From assembly GCA_021795795.1 (NCBI GenBank), contig JAJYPA010000163.1, forward strand, positions 1 to 14,699: 14,699 nt of DNA, in the 5' to 3' direction. The position numbers and the translations under genes are program-made. The notes under the pieces are model-generated. The model saw only the letters and a program-made list of their open reading frames with translations. It was not told where the DNA came from and ran no database searches. Numbering within the stretch: position 1 is the first letter of the stretch; every line of letters begins with the position of its first letter. Below are positions 7,124 to 13,148 of this stretch, piece by piece. This stretch comes from Pseudomonadota bacterium. GTDB taxonomy: Bacteria; Pseudomonadota; Gammaproteobacteria; Halothiobacillales; Halothiobacillaceae.

Positions 7124-7262
7124 AGATCAACAGGCTTCGGCCCTCGTTTTGCCTCGAACAAACTGCTGGCCTGTTCTCGCAATTCCTTCTTCCGCAGCCC
7201 AACCTGTGTCGGATGCACGCCAAATTCCTGTGCGATCTTGTTGATCGTCTTCACTCCGCGAA
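7120..7262 (-). pseudogene. IS3-family orfA (helix-turn-helix) fragment
   Basis: Read on the minus strand the region gives IRGVKTINKIAQEFGVHPTQ and then KKELREQASSLFEAKRGPKP, the HTH_Tnp_1-type DNA-binding segment of IS3-family OrfA. The N-terminus is missing beyond about 7262. The C-terminal leucine-zipper part is lost where the IS605-type hairpin begins at 7123. No OrfB integrase piece is seen. It is a dead relic of roughly 45 codons. Confidence 0.65.
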
Positions 7263-7264
7263 TT

Positions 7265-7281
7265 GTGCACCCATGGTGCAC
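7265..7281. promoter_or_regulatory. 17-bp perfect dyad upstream of the sigma-54 promoter
   Basis: GTGCACC-CAT-GGTGCAC is a perfect inverted repeat with a 3-base centre. Its right edge is 95 bp from the -24 element, inside the range where bacterial enhancer-binding proteins bind for sigma-54 promoters. It lies at the truncated edge of the IS3 relic. The activator is not encoded in the window and the role is inferred from position and symmetry. Confidence 0.4.
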
Positions 7282-7375
7282 CACCAACCAGATGCGAACC
7301 AATATAGTGCGTTTTTTTAAGAAATCGCGGCTGGATTGGCGAATAATGTTCGTTGATTCTAAAATAAAAATGCTC

Positions 7376-7391
7376 TGGCACGTAAATTGCT
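7376..7391 (+). promoter_or_regulatory. Sigma-54 (RpoN) promoter of the porin gene
   Basis: TGGCACGTAAATTGCT matches the sigma-54 consensus TGGCAyrN4TTGCw throughout. The invariant GG (7377-7378) and GC (7389-7390) are separated by the required ten bases. Transcription should start near 7402, giving a leader of about 60 bases before the porin ATG. Such promoters need an ATP-hydrolysing activator, so this porin is probably made only under a specific signal. Confidence 0.85.
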
Positions 7392-7462
7392 ATTCTGTGC
7401 TGGCCCACGCGACACGGCTCCATGCGGAGTCTTTGCATTCCCTACAACTTGAGGATACTAAC

Positions 7463-8758
7463 ATGCGAAAATCGATCCCTGGGGTCACTGCCTGTACCCA
7501 AATAACAAAGGCAGATCCAAAAAGAGAATCAACTCAGGCACTAAAAAATATCAGCCATACGATTCTTGCGGGAGTGATCTCGGTCGTTGGTTTTACGGCA
7601 GCCTGGGCTGATGAGCCGCCCGCGGTGCCCGCCGTCCCCGCAGCGGCACCGGCCGCTCCGACGCCGCCTGCATTGCTGCCGGCCTTTTCTGGCTCCGTGG
7701 CCGCCAACTCTAAACCGACGATGTTCGACGCGGGCCCCCTCGGCAACATTTTTATCACAGGCGTCGTGAGTGGCTTTGCCCAGTCACAGAACAATGTCTT
7801 CCCAGGTGACCACAGCAATCAAGTTGATATAAGCAACGCCCAGATTTTTATCAATAAGTCCACGGGTCTGGTGCAATTTTTTGCCCAGGCGGGCGCATAT
7901 TCGCTACCCGATATTGGATTACCATATCTGAAGGCAGCCAACGCAACTGGTGCGTTCTATGGACCGCTCCCCCAGTGGTACCTCAAACTTGCCCCCAGCG
8001 ACGATTTTTCGGTTGAGGTTGGCAATCTTCCGACCCTTATCGGTGCGGAATACACTTTTTCGTTCGAGAACCTCAACATCGAACGTGGCCTCCTTTGGAA
8101 TCAGGAGAACGCGGTCAATCGCGGCATTCAATTCAACTACACCAAGGGCCCTCTCTTGCTCTCGGCCTCATGGAATGATGGCATGTACTCGGGCGAGTAC
8201 ACTTGGGCGTGGCTCTCCGCGACCTACACTGTCAGCCCTACAGACACGGTCGCAGTGATTGCCAGCGGCTCGACCCGCCACACGAGCGTTTCGACGTTGG
8301 TAACGCCGCTCTACCAGAACAACGAACAGCTTTACAACGTGATCTATACCCACACCATGGGGCAATGGACCATAGAACCTTACTTGCAGTATACGTACGT
8401 TCCAGCAATCCCATCTATTGGCGCATTGCATCAGGCATCGACACTTGGTGCCGCGCTATTCGTGAACTATGCGTTCGATGCAAAATCCAGTCTCGCAGGA
8501 TTCAGCACACCCGTGCGCGTGGAATATCTGGGCAGCACTGGCAGCGTTGCGGACGGTGCTCCCAATCTTATGTATGGTCCAGGCAGCAAGGCATGGTCGA
8601 TAACCGTGACTCCCACCTATCAGGTGAACGCATTCTTTTTCCGGCTGGAACTCTCCTATGTCGGAACGATGGACACGACACCGGGCCTCGCCTTTGGTCC
8701 CGCAGGCAATGATAAATCGCAATCGCGAGCGATGGTCGAGGGTGGTTTCGTATTCTGA
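7463..8758 (+). CDS. Outer-membrane beta-barrel porin (BBP2-like)
   Basis: The 431-residue protein has an N-terminal export signal with an unusually long polar start: a basic stretch to about residue 30, a hydrophobic core TILAGVISVVGFTAA, and a likely cut after AWA at 49. An Ala/Pro-rich linker (about 51-75) follows, then alternating, aromatic-rich beta strands to the end. VEVGNLPTLIGAEYTFSFEN and NIERGLLWNQENAVNRG resemble the signature region of the BBP2/OmpL-like outer-membrane barrels. The last residue is Phe (GGFVF), the BAM recognition signal. The start at 7463 is set by GAGG eight bases upstream; the frame stays open upstream, but only in IS-derived DNA. It probably lets small solutes cross the outer membrane; the substrate is unknown. 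It is transcribed alone from a sigma-54 promoter. Confidence 0.85.
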   Translation: MRKSIPGVTACTQITKADPKRESTQALKNISHTILAGVISVVGFTAAWADEPPAVPAVPAAAPAAPTPPALLPAFSGSVAANSKPTMFDAGPLGNIFITGVVSGFAQSQNNVFPGDHSNQVDISNAQIFINKSTGLVQFFAQAGAYSLPDIGLPYLKAANATGAFYGPLPQWYLKLAPSDDFSVEVGNLPTLIGAEYTFSFENLNIERGLLWNQENAVNRGIQFNYTKGPLLLSASWNDGMYSGEYTWAWLSATYTVSPTDTVAVIASGSTRHTSVSTLVTPLYQNNEQLYNVIYTHTMGQWTIEPYLQYTYVPAIPSIGALHQASTLGAALFVNYAFDAKSSLAGFSTPVRVEYLGSTGSVADGAPNLMYGPGSKAWSITVTPTYQVNAFFFRLELSYVGTMDTTPGLAFGPAGNDKSQSRAMVEGGFVF

Positions 8759-8779
8759 GATTCAGATCGGGCGAAACGC

Positions 8780-8800
8780 GCGGGCCATCTGGTGGCTCGC
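8780..8800 (+). terminator. Possible weak hairpin after the porin gene
   Basis: GCGGGCCA (8780-8787) can pair with TGGCTCGC (8793-8800) around a TCTGG loop, with one G-U pair, 22 bases after the porin stop. No T-run follows, so intrinsic termination is doubtful. Confidence 0.25.
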
Positions 8801-8913
8801 CGCAGTCCCACTGCCCTGCTGTTACCTTGGGAAGCGCTGATCTATTCTCACATGGTCGCGACGGCGGCCTGGCGGGATGAAATGCAAGGCGCTGCGCGCG
8901 GTCAAAGGTCATT

Positions 8914-9076
8914 CGCCTTGGATACTGGCCCAGGAAACCAACCTTGGGTCAGTACCCAGGAAATTAACCTTGGGTCAGTACCCAGGAAATTAACCTTGGG
9001 TCAGTACCCAGGAAATTAACCTTGGGTCAGTACCCAGGAAATTAACCTTGGGTCAGTACCCAGGAAATTAACCTTG
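8914..9076. repeat. 26-bp tandem repeat array, five perfect copies plus edges
   Basis: Five identical 26-bp units run from 8940 to 9069 (8940, 8966, 8992, 9018 and 9044 are the starts). A diverged first unit lies at 8914-8939 (16 of 26 bases) and a 7-base stub at 9070-9076. Each unit contains CCTTGGGTCAGTACCCAGG, an imperfect palindrome with a GGGT/ACCC stem. A 26-base period is not a multiple of three, so this is not a coding repeat. Spacers are absent, so it is not a CRISPR array. Confidence 0.95.
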
Positions 9077-9122
9077 ACAAGCGGCGCAACGCGGCAGTTC
9101 GCACGCCTTGTCCCCGTCCCGC

Positions 9123-9150
9123 CGAGCATATTTTGCTCGTTAACAACGAG
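9123..9150. repeat. Two overlapping, mutually exclusive palindromes
   Basis: CGAGCA-TATTT-TGCTCG (9123-9139) and CTCGTT-AAC-AACGAG (9136-9150) share the bases CTCG, so RNA from this region could fold into one hairpin or the other but not both. They lie in the right arm of the IS-end-bounded element. Confidence 0.5.
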
Positions 9151-9340
9151 GCGGTGGTTGCGGGTCATGGAGGAATAGATCAGTGCTTCCTTAAAGCGCT
9201 TGTCAATTTTTACCGTATTTGGTACTGTATTTCTGTAACTGTTGATTTTTACGAAATAAGGCAGATGCAGGACCATCATGTAATTTTTTGATCTTGCTTT
9301 GTGAGGCCCTAGTCAGTGGGGTTCTGCCGAATAGATTGAA

Positions 9341-9370
9341 ACACTAGCCCGCTTCAAAGCGGGCTAGTGT
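9341..9370 (+). terminator. Perfect hairpin terminator
   Basis: ACACTAGCCCGCTT pairs perfectly with AAGCGGGCTAGTGT around a two-base loop and is followed on the plus strand by GTTTTATGTTT. It stands three bases beyond the stop of the minus-strand toxin gene. On that strand only GTTTC follows, so it works best for plus-strand transcripts but may act in both directions. Confidence 0.75.
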
Positions 9371-9373
9371 GTT

Positions 9374-9709
9374 TTATGTTTGGGGAAATATTAATACGCG
9401 CGCTCCCGCCCCTTTGTTGTCTGGCTGACTGGTTTTTTGAGCTTTCTTCTTGAAGCAATGCAGCACATAGACCGCTTCAAGAAATTTGGCTACGTACATT
9501 ATTCTGAACGCCCCATTAAGGAGATTGATGCGGATTTCTTTCGTGCCTATGCCAATCTCGTCAAATGGCTTCCAATCGTCCGACTCATCTCCACGTTGAA
9601 TCTTGCGGAGTTGGCTGCCTGCGACCTTCCGTGCTTCCAGAGAGAAAATGTCATCATCCATTAAATCTTTGAAAGATGTTCCGGCCCACGCAATAGGCTT
9701 ATCGCTCAT
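9374..9709 (-). CDS. Orphan Gp49/HigB-like (RelE superfamily) toxin
   Basis: The 111-residue protein matches the phage-derived Gp49-like family (HigB/RelE fold), ribosome-dependent mRNA-cleaving toxins. Family landmarks are AGSQLRKIQRG, DDWKPFDEIG, TKEIRINLLNGAFRIMYVAK and VYVLHCFKKKAQKTSQPD. The C-terminus then ends as NKGAGARVLIFPQT, somewhat unlike the usual helical tail. In this family the toxin normally comes first and an XRE-type antitoxin follows. Here the next thing downstream is a terminator and non-coding repeats, and I find no HTH protein. It has its own promoter after modC and AAGGAGG three bases before the ATG, tighter than usual. The toxin may be inactive, or neutralised from elsewhere. 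Confidence 0.8.
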   Translation of the reverse strand: MSDKPIAWAGTSFKDLMDDDIFSLEARKVAGSQLRKIQRGDESDDWKPFDEIGIGTKEIRINLLNGAFRIMYVAKFLEAVYVLHCFKKKAQKTSQPDNKGAGARVLIFPQT

Positions 9710-9725
9710 ATGCCTCCTTTACGTT

Positions 9726-9753
9726 ATTGTATCAAAATTTATACGCAACGCAA
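9726..9753 (-). promoter_or_regulatory. Promoter of the toxin gene
   Basis: On the minus strand TTGCGT (9748-9753) and TACAAT (9726-9731) are 16 bases apart, inside the 57-bp gap between the modC stop and the toxin ATG. This suggests that the toxin is transcribed independently of the mod genes. Confidence 0.5.
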
Positions 9754-9766
9754 GGGGTTGCTATTC

Positions 9767-10855
9767 TTATCGCACCAATGCGGCGGTCTTGATTTGCAAC
9801 CACCAGTTTTGGCCAGGGGCGAGTTGCAGGTCATGAGCCGCGCGACGGCTGATTTGTACCAGAAACAGGGTGTTGCCAACGTGGACGCTGATCAGTGCCA
9901 GCGCGGGGTGTGGGTGTTGGTCGACGCGGGTGATGGTGGCGGGCAGGATGTTCTGGATGCTGGTGTGTTGCGGACGTTCGCGCACCAGGCTGGCGTCGCG
10001 GGCGAGCACTTCCAGGCGGACTGATTGTCCGATGGTCAGGTTTTCGTGGCGCAGCCACAGGCTGCCGCCGGCAAAATCCATGCGTGCCAATTGCCACGCG
10101 GTGTCGATTTGTGCGACGCGGGTGTGGAGCAGGATACTGGCTTCCTGATATAAGGAGATTGGTGATCCGGGCTGACCAAATGTTTCTGCCAGCGGGCTGT
10201 TGAGAGTGATGCGGCCTTGGTCGAGCAGCAGGATATGGTCGGCCAGACGCATGACTTCGTGTTGATTGTGCGTGACATACAGAATGGGAATGGACAGCTC
10301 GTCACGCAGGCGCTCCAGATAGGGCAGAATTTCCTGTTTGCGCGCGTCATCAAGCGCGGACAGCGGTTCGTCCATTAACAGCAGTTGGGGTTGCACCACC
10401 AGTGAGCGGGCAATGCCGACACGCTGGCGTTCGCCGCCGGACAGTTTTTGTGGCTTGCGTGACAGCAGATGCTCGATGCCAAGCAACTGGGTGATGCGAG
10501 AAACATCGCCATGTTGCGCAGCAGGAATGCGGCGCAGGCCATATTGCAGATTTTGTTCGACGCTGAGGTGGGGAAACAGGCTGGCCTCTTGGAACACGTA
10601 GCCAATCGGGCGGCGGTGGGTAGGCAGCCAAGTGTTCTCATCTTGCCAGACGTGTTGATGAATTTTGCAGTAGCCGTTGGGTGCGCGTTCCAGCCCGGCC
10701 ATGCAGCGCAATAATGTGCTCTTGCCTGACCCGGATGCGCCGAAGATGGCGCAAATGCCGTGAGCGGGCACGGTGAATTGTACGTCGAGCAGAAAATCGC
10801 GCCGTGGCAGATAAAATTTTGCCTCGATTAGACTGGATGGTGTGTGTTTAGTCAT
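9767..10855 (-). CDS. modC: Molybdate ABC transporter ATP-binding protein
   Basis: The 362-residue ATPase drives molybdate import with ModB on the inner face of the membrane. It has Walker A GASGSGKST (39-47), the Q-loop Gln in GYVFQEASLF (about 89), signature LSGGERQRVG (138-147), Walker B LLLMDEP (158-164) and the H-loop His in YVTHNQHE (about 196). A C-terminal TOBE/Mop-like domain starts near 290 (SIQNILPATITRV) and is where ModC proteins bind molybdate for feedback. The ATG at 10855 follows the modB stop by five bases with GAGAG before it; a TTG three codons earlier also opens the frame but is less likely. It is the last gene of modABC. A related Fe3+ or sulfate ATPase is excluded by the ModA and ModB neighbours. 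Confidence 0.95.
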   Translation of the reverse strand: MTKHTPSSLIEAKFYLPRRDFLLDVQFTVPAHGICAIFGASGSGKSTLLRCMAGLERAPNGYCKIHQHVWQDENTWLPTHRRPIGYVFQEASLFPHLSVEQNLQYGLRRIPAAQHGDVSRITQLLGIEHLLSRKPQKLSGGERQRVGIARSLVVQPQLLLMDEPLSALDDARKQEILPYLERLRDELSIPILYVTHNQHEVMRLADHILLLDQGRITLNSPLAETFGQPGSPISLYQEASILLHTRVAQIDTAWQLARMDFAGGSLWLRHENLTIGQSVRLEVLARDASLVRERPQHTSIQNILPATITRVDQHPHPALALISVHVGNTLFLVQISRRAAHDLQLAPGQNWWLQIKTAALVR

Positions 10856-10860
10856 GGCTC

Positions 10861-11550
10861 TCAATCATGCTGACTGTGTTGCTCACGGTGCGCGCGCCAG
10901 CCATACACCGGAATTAACACCAGAATGGAAAACAGCAGCATGATGGCCGCAAGCCGCGATGCGGCGTGATATTCCAGTGACTGTACATGGTCAAATACAC
11001 TCACGGAAGCGACCTGGGTAATGCCGGGCAGATTGCCGCCTATCATGAGCACCACGCCAAATTCGCCTACGGTGTGGGCGAAGGTGAGGACGATGGCGGT
11101 CATGAATCCGGGCAAGGTCAACGGTAGTGCGACGGTAAAAAAGGCATCCAGCGGGCTGGCGCGCAGCGTGGCGGCGACTTCGAGCGGCCGGTTGCCCAGA
11201 GATTCAAAAGCGCTTTGCAGCGGTTGCACCATGAAGGGCAGGGAATACAGCATGGAAGCCACAACTAGTCCGTTGAAGGTAAAGGGTAGTGCGGCCAGAT
11301 GCAGGGCATGCATGAGTTTTCCTATCACGCCATCCGGCCCCATGAGCAATAACAGATAAAACCCCAGCACGGAAGGGGGCAATACTAGCGGCAGGGCGAC
11401 CAGTGCGCCCAGCGCCCGCGTCCATTTCCACGGGTTGCGCGCCAGCCACCAGGCCAGCGGCGTACCGAGCAACAGCAACAACACAGTGACGGTTGTGGCC
11501 AGTTTCAGCGTTAGCAGCAGTGCTTGCCAGTCGTCAGGGGAGAGTAACAT
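10861..11550 (-). CDS. modB: Molybdate ABC transporter permease
   Basis: This 229-residue inner-membrane permease has about five or six hydrophobic helices. It carries the EAA coupling loop [15 protein letters not shown]...LPLTLPG (124-148), which docks onto ModC, and [19 protein letters not shown] (159-176), a segment typical of ModB. It dimerises to form the molybdate channel and receives substrate from ModA. It starts 45 bases after the modA stop; its stop is five bases before the modC ATG. Length and motifs are normal for the family, and nothing suggests damage. Confidence 0.95.
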   Translation of the reverse strand: MLLSPDDWQALLLTLKLATTVTVLLLLLGTPLAWWLARNPWKWTRALGALVALPLVLPPSVLGFYLLLLMGPDGVIGKLMHALHLAALPFTFNGLVVASMLYSLPFMVQPLQSAFESLGNRPLEVAATLRASPLDAFFTVALPLTLPGFMTAIVLTFAHTVGEFGVVLMIGGNLPGITQVASVSVFDHVQSLEYHAASRLAAIMLLFSILVLIPVYGWRAHREQHSQHD

Positions 11551-11576
11551 GAGATGAAATGATGGGCGCGAGCCAC

Positions 11577-11608
11577 AGATTATTGTTTGTCGAGATTATT
11601 GTTTGTCG
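11577..11608. repeat. 16-bp tandem duplication across the modA stop codon
   Basis: AGATTATTGTTTGTCG occurs twice back to back (11577-11592 and 11593-11608). The inner copy encodes the last codons of modA (PDKQ, stop) and the outer copy is a non-coding echo. This is a simple recent slippage event in the modA-modB gap. Confidence 0.9.
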
Positions 11609-12348
11609 GGCAGCGTGAATCCATATTTGACGAATATTGCCTGTCCGGCAGGGCTGGCCAGATAGGTAACGAATTGCTGTGCCAGCGGGTTGCCTGTTGC
11701 GTGGTCGGTGAGGACGTAGGCCTGCTCCATCGGTGAATGCAGCGTATCGGGAATCAGCCAGTATTTGCCTTGGCTGGCCAGTTTTGGACTCACGGCGAGC
11801 GAAAGCGCAATCAGGCCAACCTGTGCATTGCCGCTTTGCACGAATTCGGTGGTCTGGGAAATGTTTTCGCCATAGACCAGCTTGGGCGCAACCTGTGGCC
11901 AGACGCCCGCCGCATGCAGGGCTTCCACGGCGCGTTGCCCATACGGGGCGTGTTTCGGGTTGGCGACGGCAATGTGCTGAATGGCCGGGTTGGTCAGGCT
12001 GGCCAGCGTCATTTTGCTGGCGTCCATGCTGTTGCTCCACAAGACGAGTCGGCCAAATGCGTAGGGCACGACAGGAGAGGCGGTTTTACCGGCTTGCTCC
12101 AGCAGTTTTGGGTACCGCACATCGGCGGAAAAAAACACATCGTAGGGTGCGCCTTGGGTGATTTGGGTGTAAAAATTGCCCGATGACCCATAAACGGTGT
12201 TGATGGTTGCATCGGGGTGGGCGTGTTTGAAATTCTGAATGATGTCTGCCATGGCAAATTTCAGGTCTGCAGCGGCGGCAATCGTGAGCGTGGCGGCATG
12301 CGTGGTGGTGGTTATTAGTAACAGTAACAGGCTGAGCCAGATTTTCAT
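11596..12348 (-). CDS. modA: Periplasmic molybdate-binding protein
   Basis: The 250-residue product has a signal peptide, MKIWLSLLLLLITTTTHA, cut before ATLTIAAAADL. The mature protein is a type II periplasmic binding protein with TVYGSSGNFYTQITQGAPYD (the SSGN loop that contacts the oxyanion), DVFFSAD, VANPKHAPYGQRAVEAL, and GENISQTTEFVQSGNAQVGL. It captures molybdate (or tungstate) and delivers it to ModB. The ATG at 12348 is chosen because an AAGGGGG run lies just upstream and the signal peptide begins there; an in-frame start ten codons earlier would spoil the signal. The GEN-x-SQT form resembles the Azotobacter-type ModA rather than the E. coli one, judging from memory. Confidence 0.95.
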   Translation of the reverse strand: MKIWLSLLLLLITTTTHAATLTIAAAADLKFAMADIIQNFKHAHPDATINTVYGSSGNFYTQITQGAPYDVFFSADVRYPKLLEQAGKTASPVVPYAFGRLVLWSNSMDASKMTLASLTNPAIQHIAVANPKHAPYGQRAVEALHAAGVWPQVAPKLVYGENISQTTEFVQSGNAQVGLIALSLAVSPKLASQGKYWLIPDTLHSPMEQAYVLTDHATGNPLAQQFVTYLASPAGQAIFVKYGFTLPDKQ

Positions 12349-12381
12349 GTTTCCCCCTTTTTTATGTGTCGCAGGCACAAT

Positions 12382-12458
12382 CGTTATGATCCAGCGTTAT
12401 GATCCAGACAATTATCCCAAGTAATCATCCTAAGCAATTATCCCAAGCAATTATCATG
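12382..12458. repeat. Degenerate 13-bp tandem repeats upstream of modA
   Basis: Two perfect 13-bp copies of CGTTATGATCCAG (12382-12407) are followed by four related units: ACAATTATCCCAAG, TAATCATCCTAAG, CAATTATCCCAAG and CAATTATCATG, up to 12458. They fill the stretch 34-110 bp upstream of the modA ATG, where promoter and operator should be. The CGTTAT/ATAACG cores recall half-sites of the molybdate repressor ModE, but the arrangement is direct, not inverted. I could not pick a convincing -35/-10 pair. Confidence 0.7.
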
Positions 12459-12483
12459 CTATGTTTGGTTATGGTGGCCAGCA

Positions 12484-12515
12484 ACGCGCTCATGGAGGAA
12501 TAGATCAGCGCTTCC
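12484..12515. repeat. Solo IS5-type end upstream of modA
   Basis: The minus-strand reading GGAAGCGCTGATCTATTCC, followed by TCCATGAGCGCG, matches the ends at 2586, 8830 and 9190. No partner end is found nearby, and CTTAAGGG flanks it. It sits between mog and modA and may separate their transcription. The rest of the 12349-12587 gap holds only the 13-bp repeats. Confidence 0.7.
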
Positions 12516-12587
12516 CTTAAGGGCAGATTTACGTTTCAACCACAAAATCGGGATATCTGTGTATTTATATTCTACCGGATTTGAATC

Positions 12588-13148
12588 TCAAGCATGTTTT
12601 TTGCGGGCGTGTGTCGGGCGAAAGGCCGGGCAGAACATGGCATGGGTTTCCAGGTAATCGCCGTCTATCAGGTCGATGCAGTAGGGGATGGCTGGAAAAA
12701 CGGCGCGCAGACAATCGGCAATCGCAGAAGGTTTACCGGGCAGGTTGACGATCAGGCTACGGCCGAGAATACCGGCGGTCTGGCGCGACAGGATGGCAGT
12801 CGGCACGACTCTGAGCGATGCTGTGCGCATCAATTCACCAAAACCGGGTAACATTTTTTCACAGACAGATTCAGTGGCTTCGGGGGTGACATCGCGCCGT
12901 GCCGGGCCGGTGCCGCCGGTGGTGACGATGAGGCAACACTGCTCGTTATTGGCTAATTCACATAATGTAGCTTCGATTTGTGCCTGTTCATCAGGCACCA
13001 GCCTGGTGATGGGTTGCCAGGGTGAGGTGAGCGCTTGCGTTAGCCAGTCATGAATTGCCGGTCCGCCTAAATCTTGATATTCTCCCCGGCTGGCACGGTC
13101 GGAGACGGTGACGATGCCGATGCGGGCTGTTGTGTGGGTCGAGGTCAT
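12588..13148 (-). CDS. mog: Molybdopterin adenylyltransferase
   Basis: This 186-residue MogA/MoaB-family protein adenylylates molybdopterin so that MoeA can insert molybdate. Motifs are GIVTVSDRASRGEYQDLGGP, VTTGGTGPARRDVTPEAT (the TTGGTG nucleotide loop) and VNLPGKPSAI, with a Mog-type tail that follows LIDGDYLETH. The ATG at 13148 overlaps the moeA stop as ATGA, indicating coupled translation; an earlier in-frame start inside moeA is rejected. The TTGGTG-x-x-x-RDVTPE pattern is shared with MoaB, but the length and the position behind moeA favour Mog. Confidence 0.92.
   Translation of the reverse strand: MTSTHTTARIGIVTVSDRASRGEYQDLGGPAIHDWLTQALTSPWQPITRLVPDEQAQIEATLCELANNEQCCLIVTTGGTGPARRDVTPEATESVCEKMLPGFGELMRTASLRVVPTAILSRQTAGILGRSLIVNLPGKPSAIADCLRAVFPAIPYCIDLIDGDYLETHAMFCPAFRPTHARKKHA

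Larger units (their letters stand above)
8830..9190. mobile_element. 361-bp non-coding element bounded by inverted IS5-type ends
   Basis: The left end GGAAGCGCTGATCTATTC (8830-8847) and the inverse of the right end (GGAAGCACTGATCTATTC, ending at 9190) match at 17 of 18 bases. Both resemble the ends at 2586, 4208 and 12515. Beyond the first 18 bases the two ends remain loosely similar (CATGrycCGCrAC, then GGCGGGA). Inside lie the 26-bp tandem array and two overlapping palindromes. There is no transposase. Flanks CTTG and TTAA do not form a clear duplication, so it may be two solo ends that came together. The 8759-9373 stretch contains no gene I can support. Confidence 0.55.

Noticed and set aside
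7336..7350. IHF site between the dyad and the sigma-54 promoter
   Set aside because: The AATCAA-like sequence near here on the minus strand lacks the correctly spaced TTR, so I could not support an IHF site.
7037..7462. Upstream in-frame extension of the porin reading frame
   Set aside because: It runs through the IS5 right end, the IS605-type hairpin, the IS3 relic and the sigma-54 promoter. GAGG before the ATG at 7463 and the signal peptide mark the real start.
8914..9076. CRISPR array
   Set aside because: The 26-bp units are directly contiguous with no unique spacers, and no cas gene is near.
9016..9279. Minus-strand ORF as the missing antitoxin
   Set aside because: It is made of the 26-bp repeats and the IS-end sequence, has no helix-turn-helix, and lies beyond the terminator.
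9870..10714. Plus-strand ORFs within modC
   Set aside because: They are antisense shadows of a gene whose ABC motifs are all intact on the minus strand.
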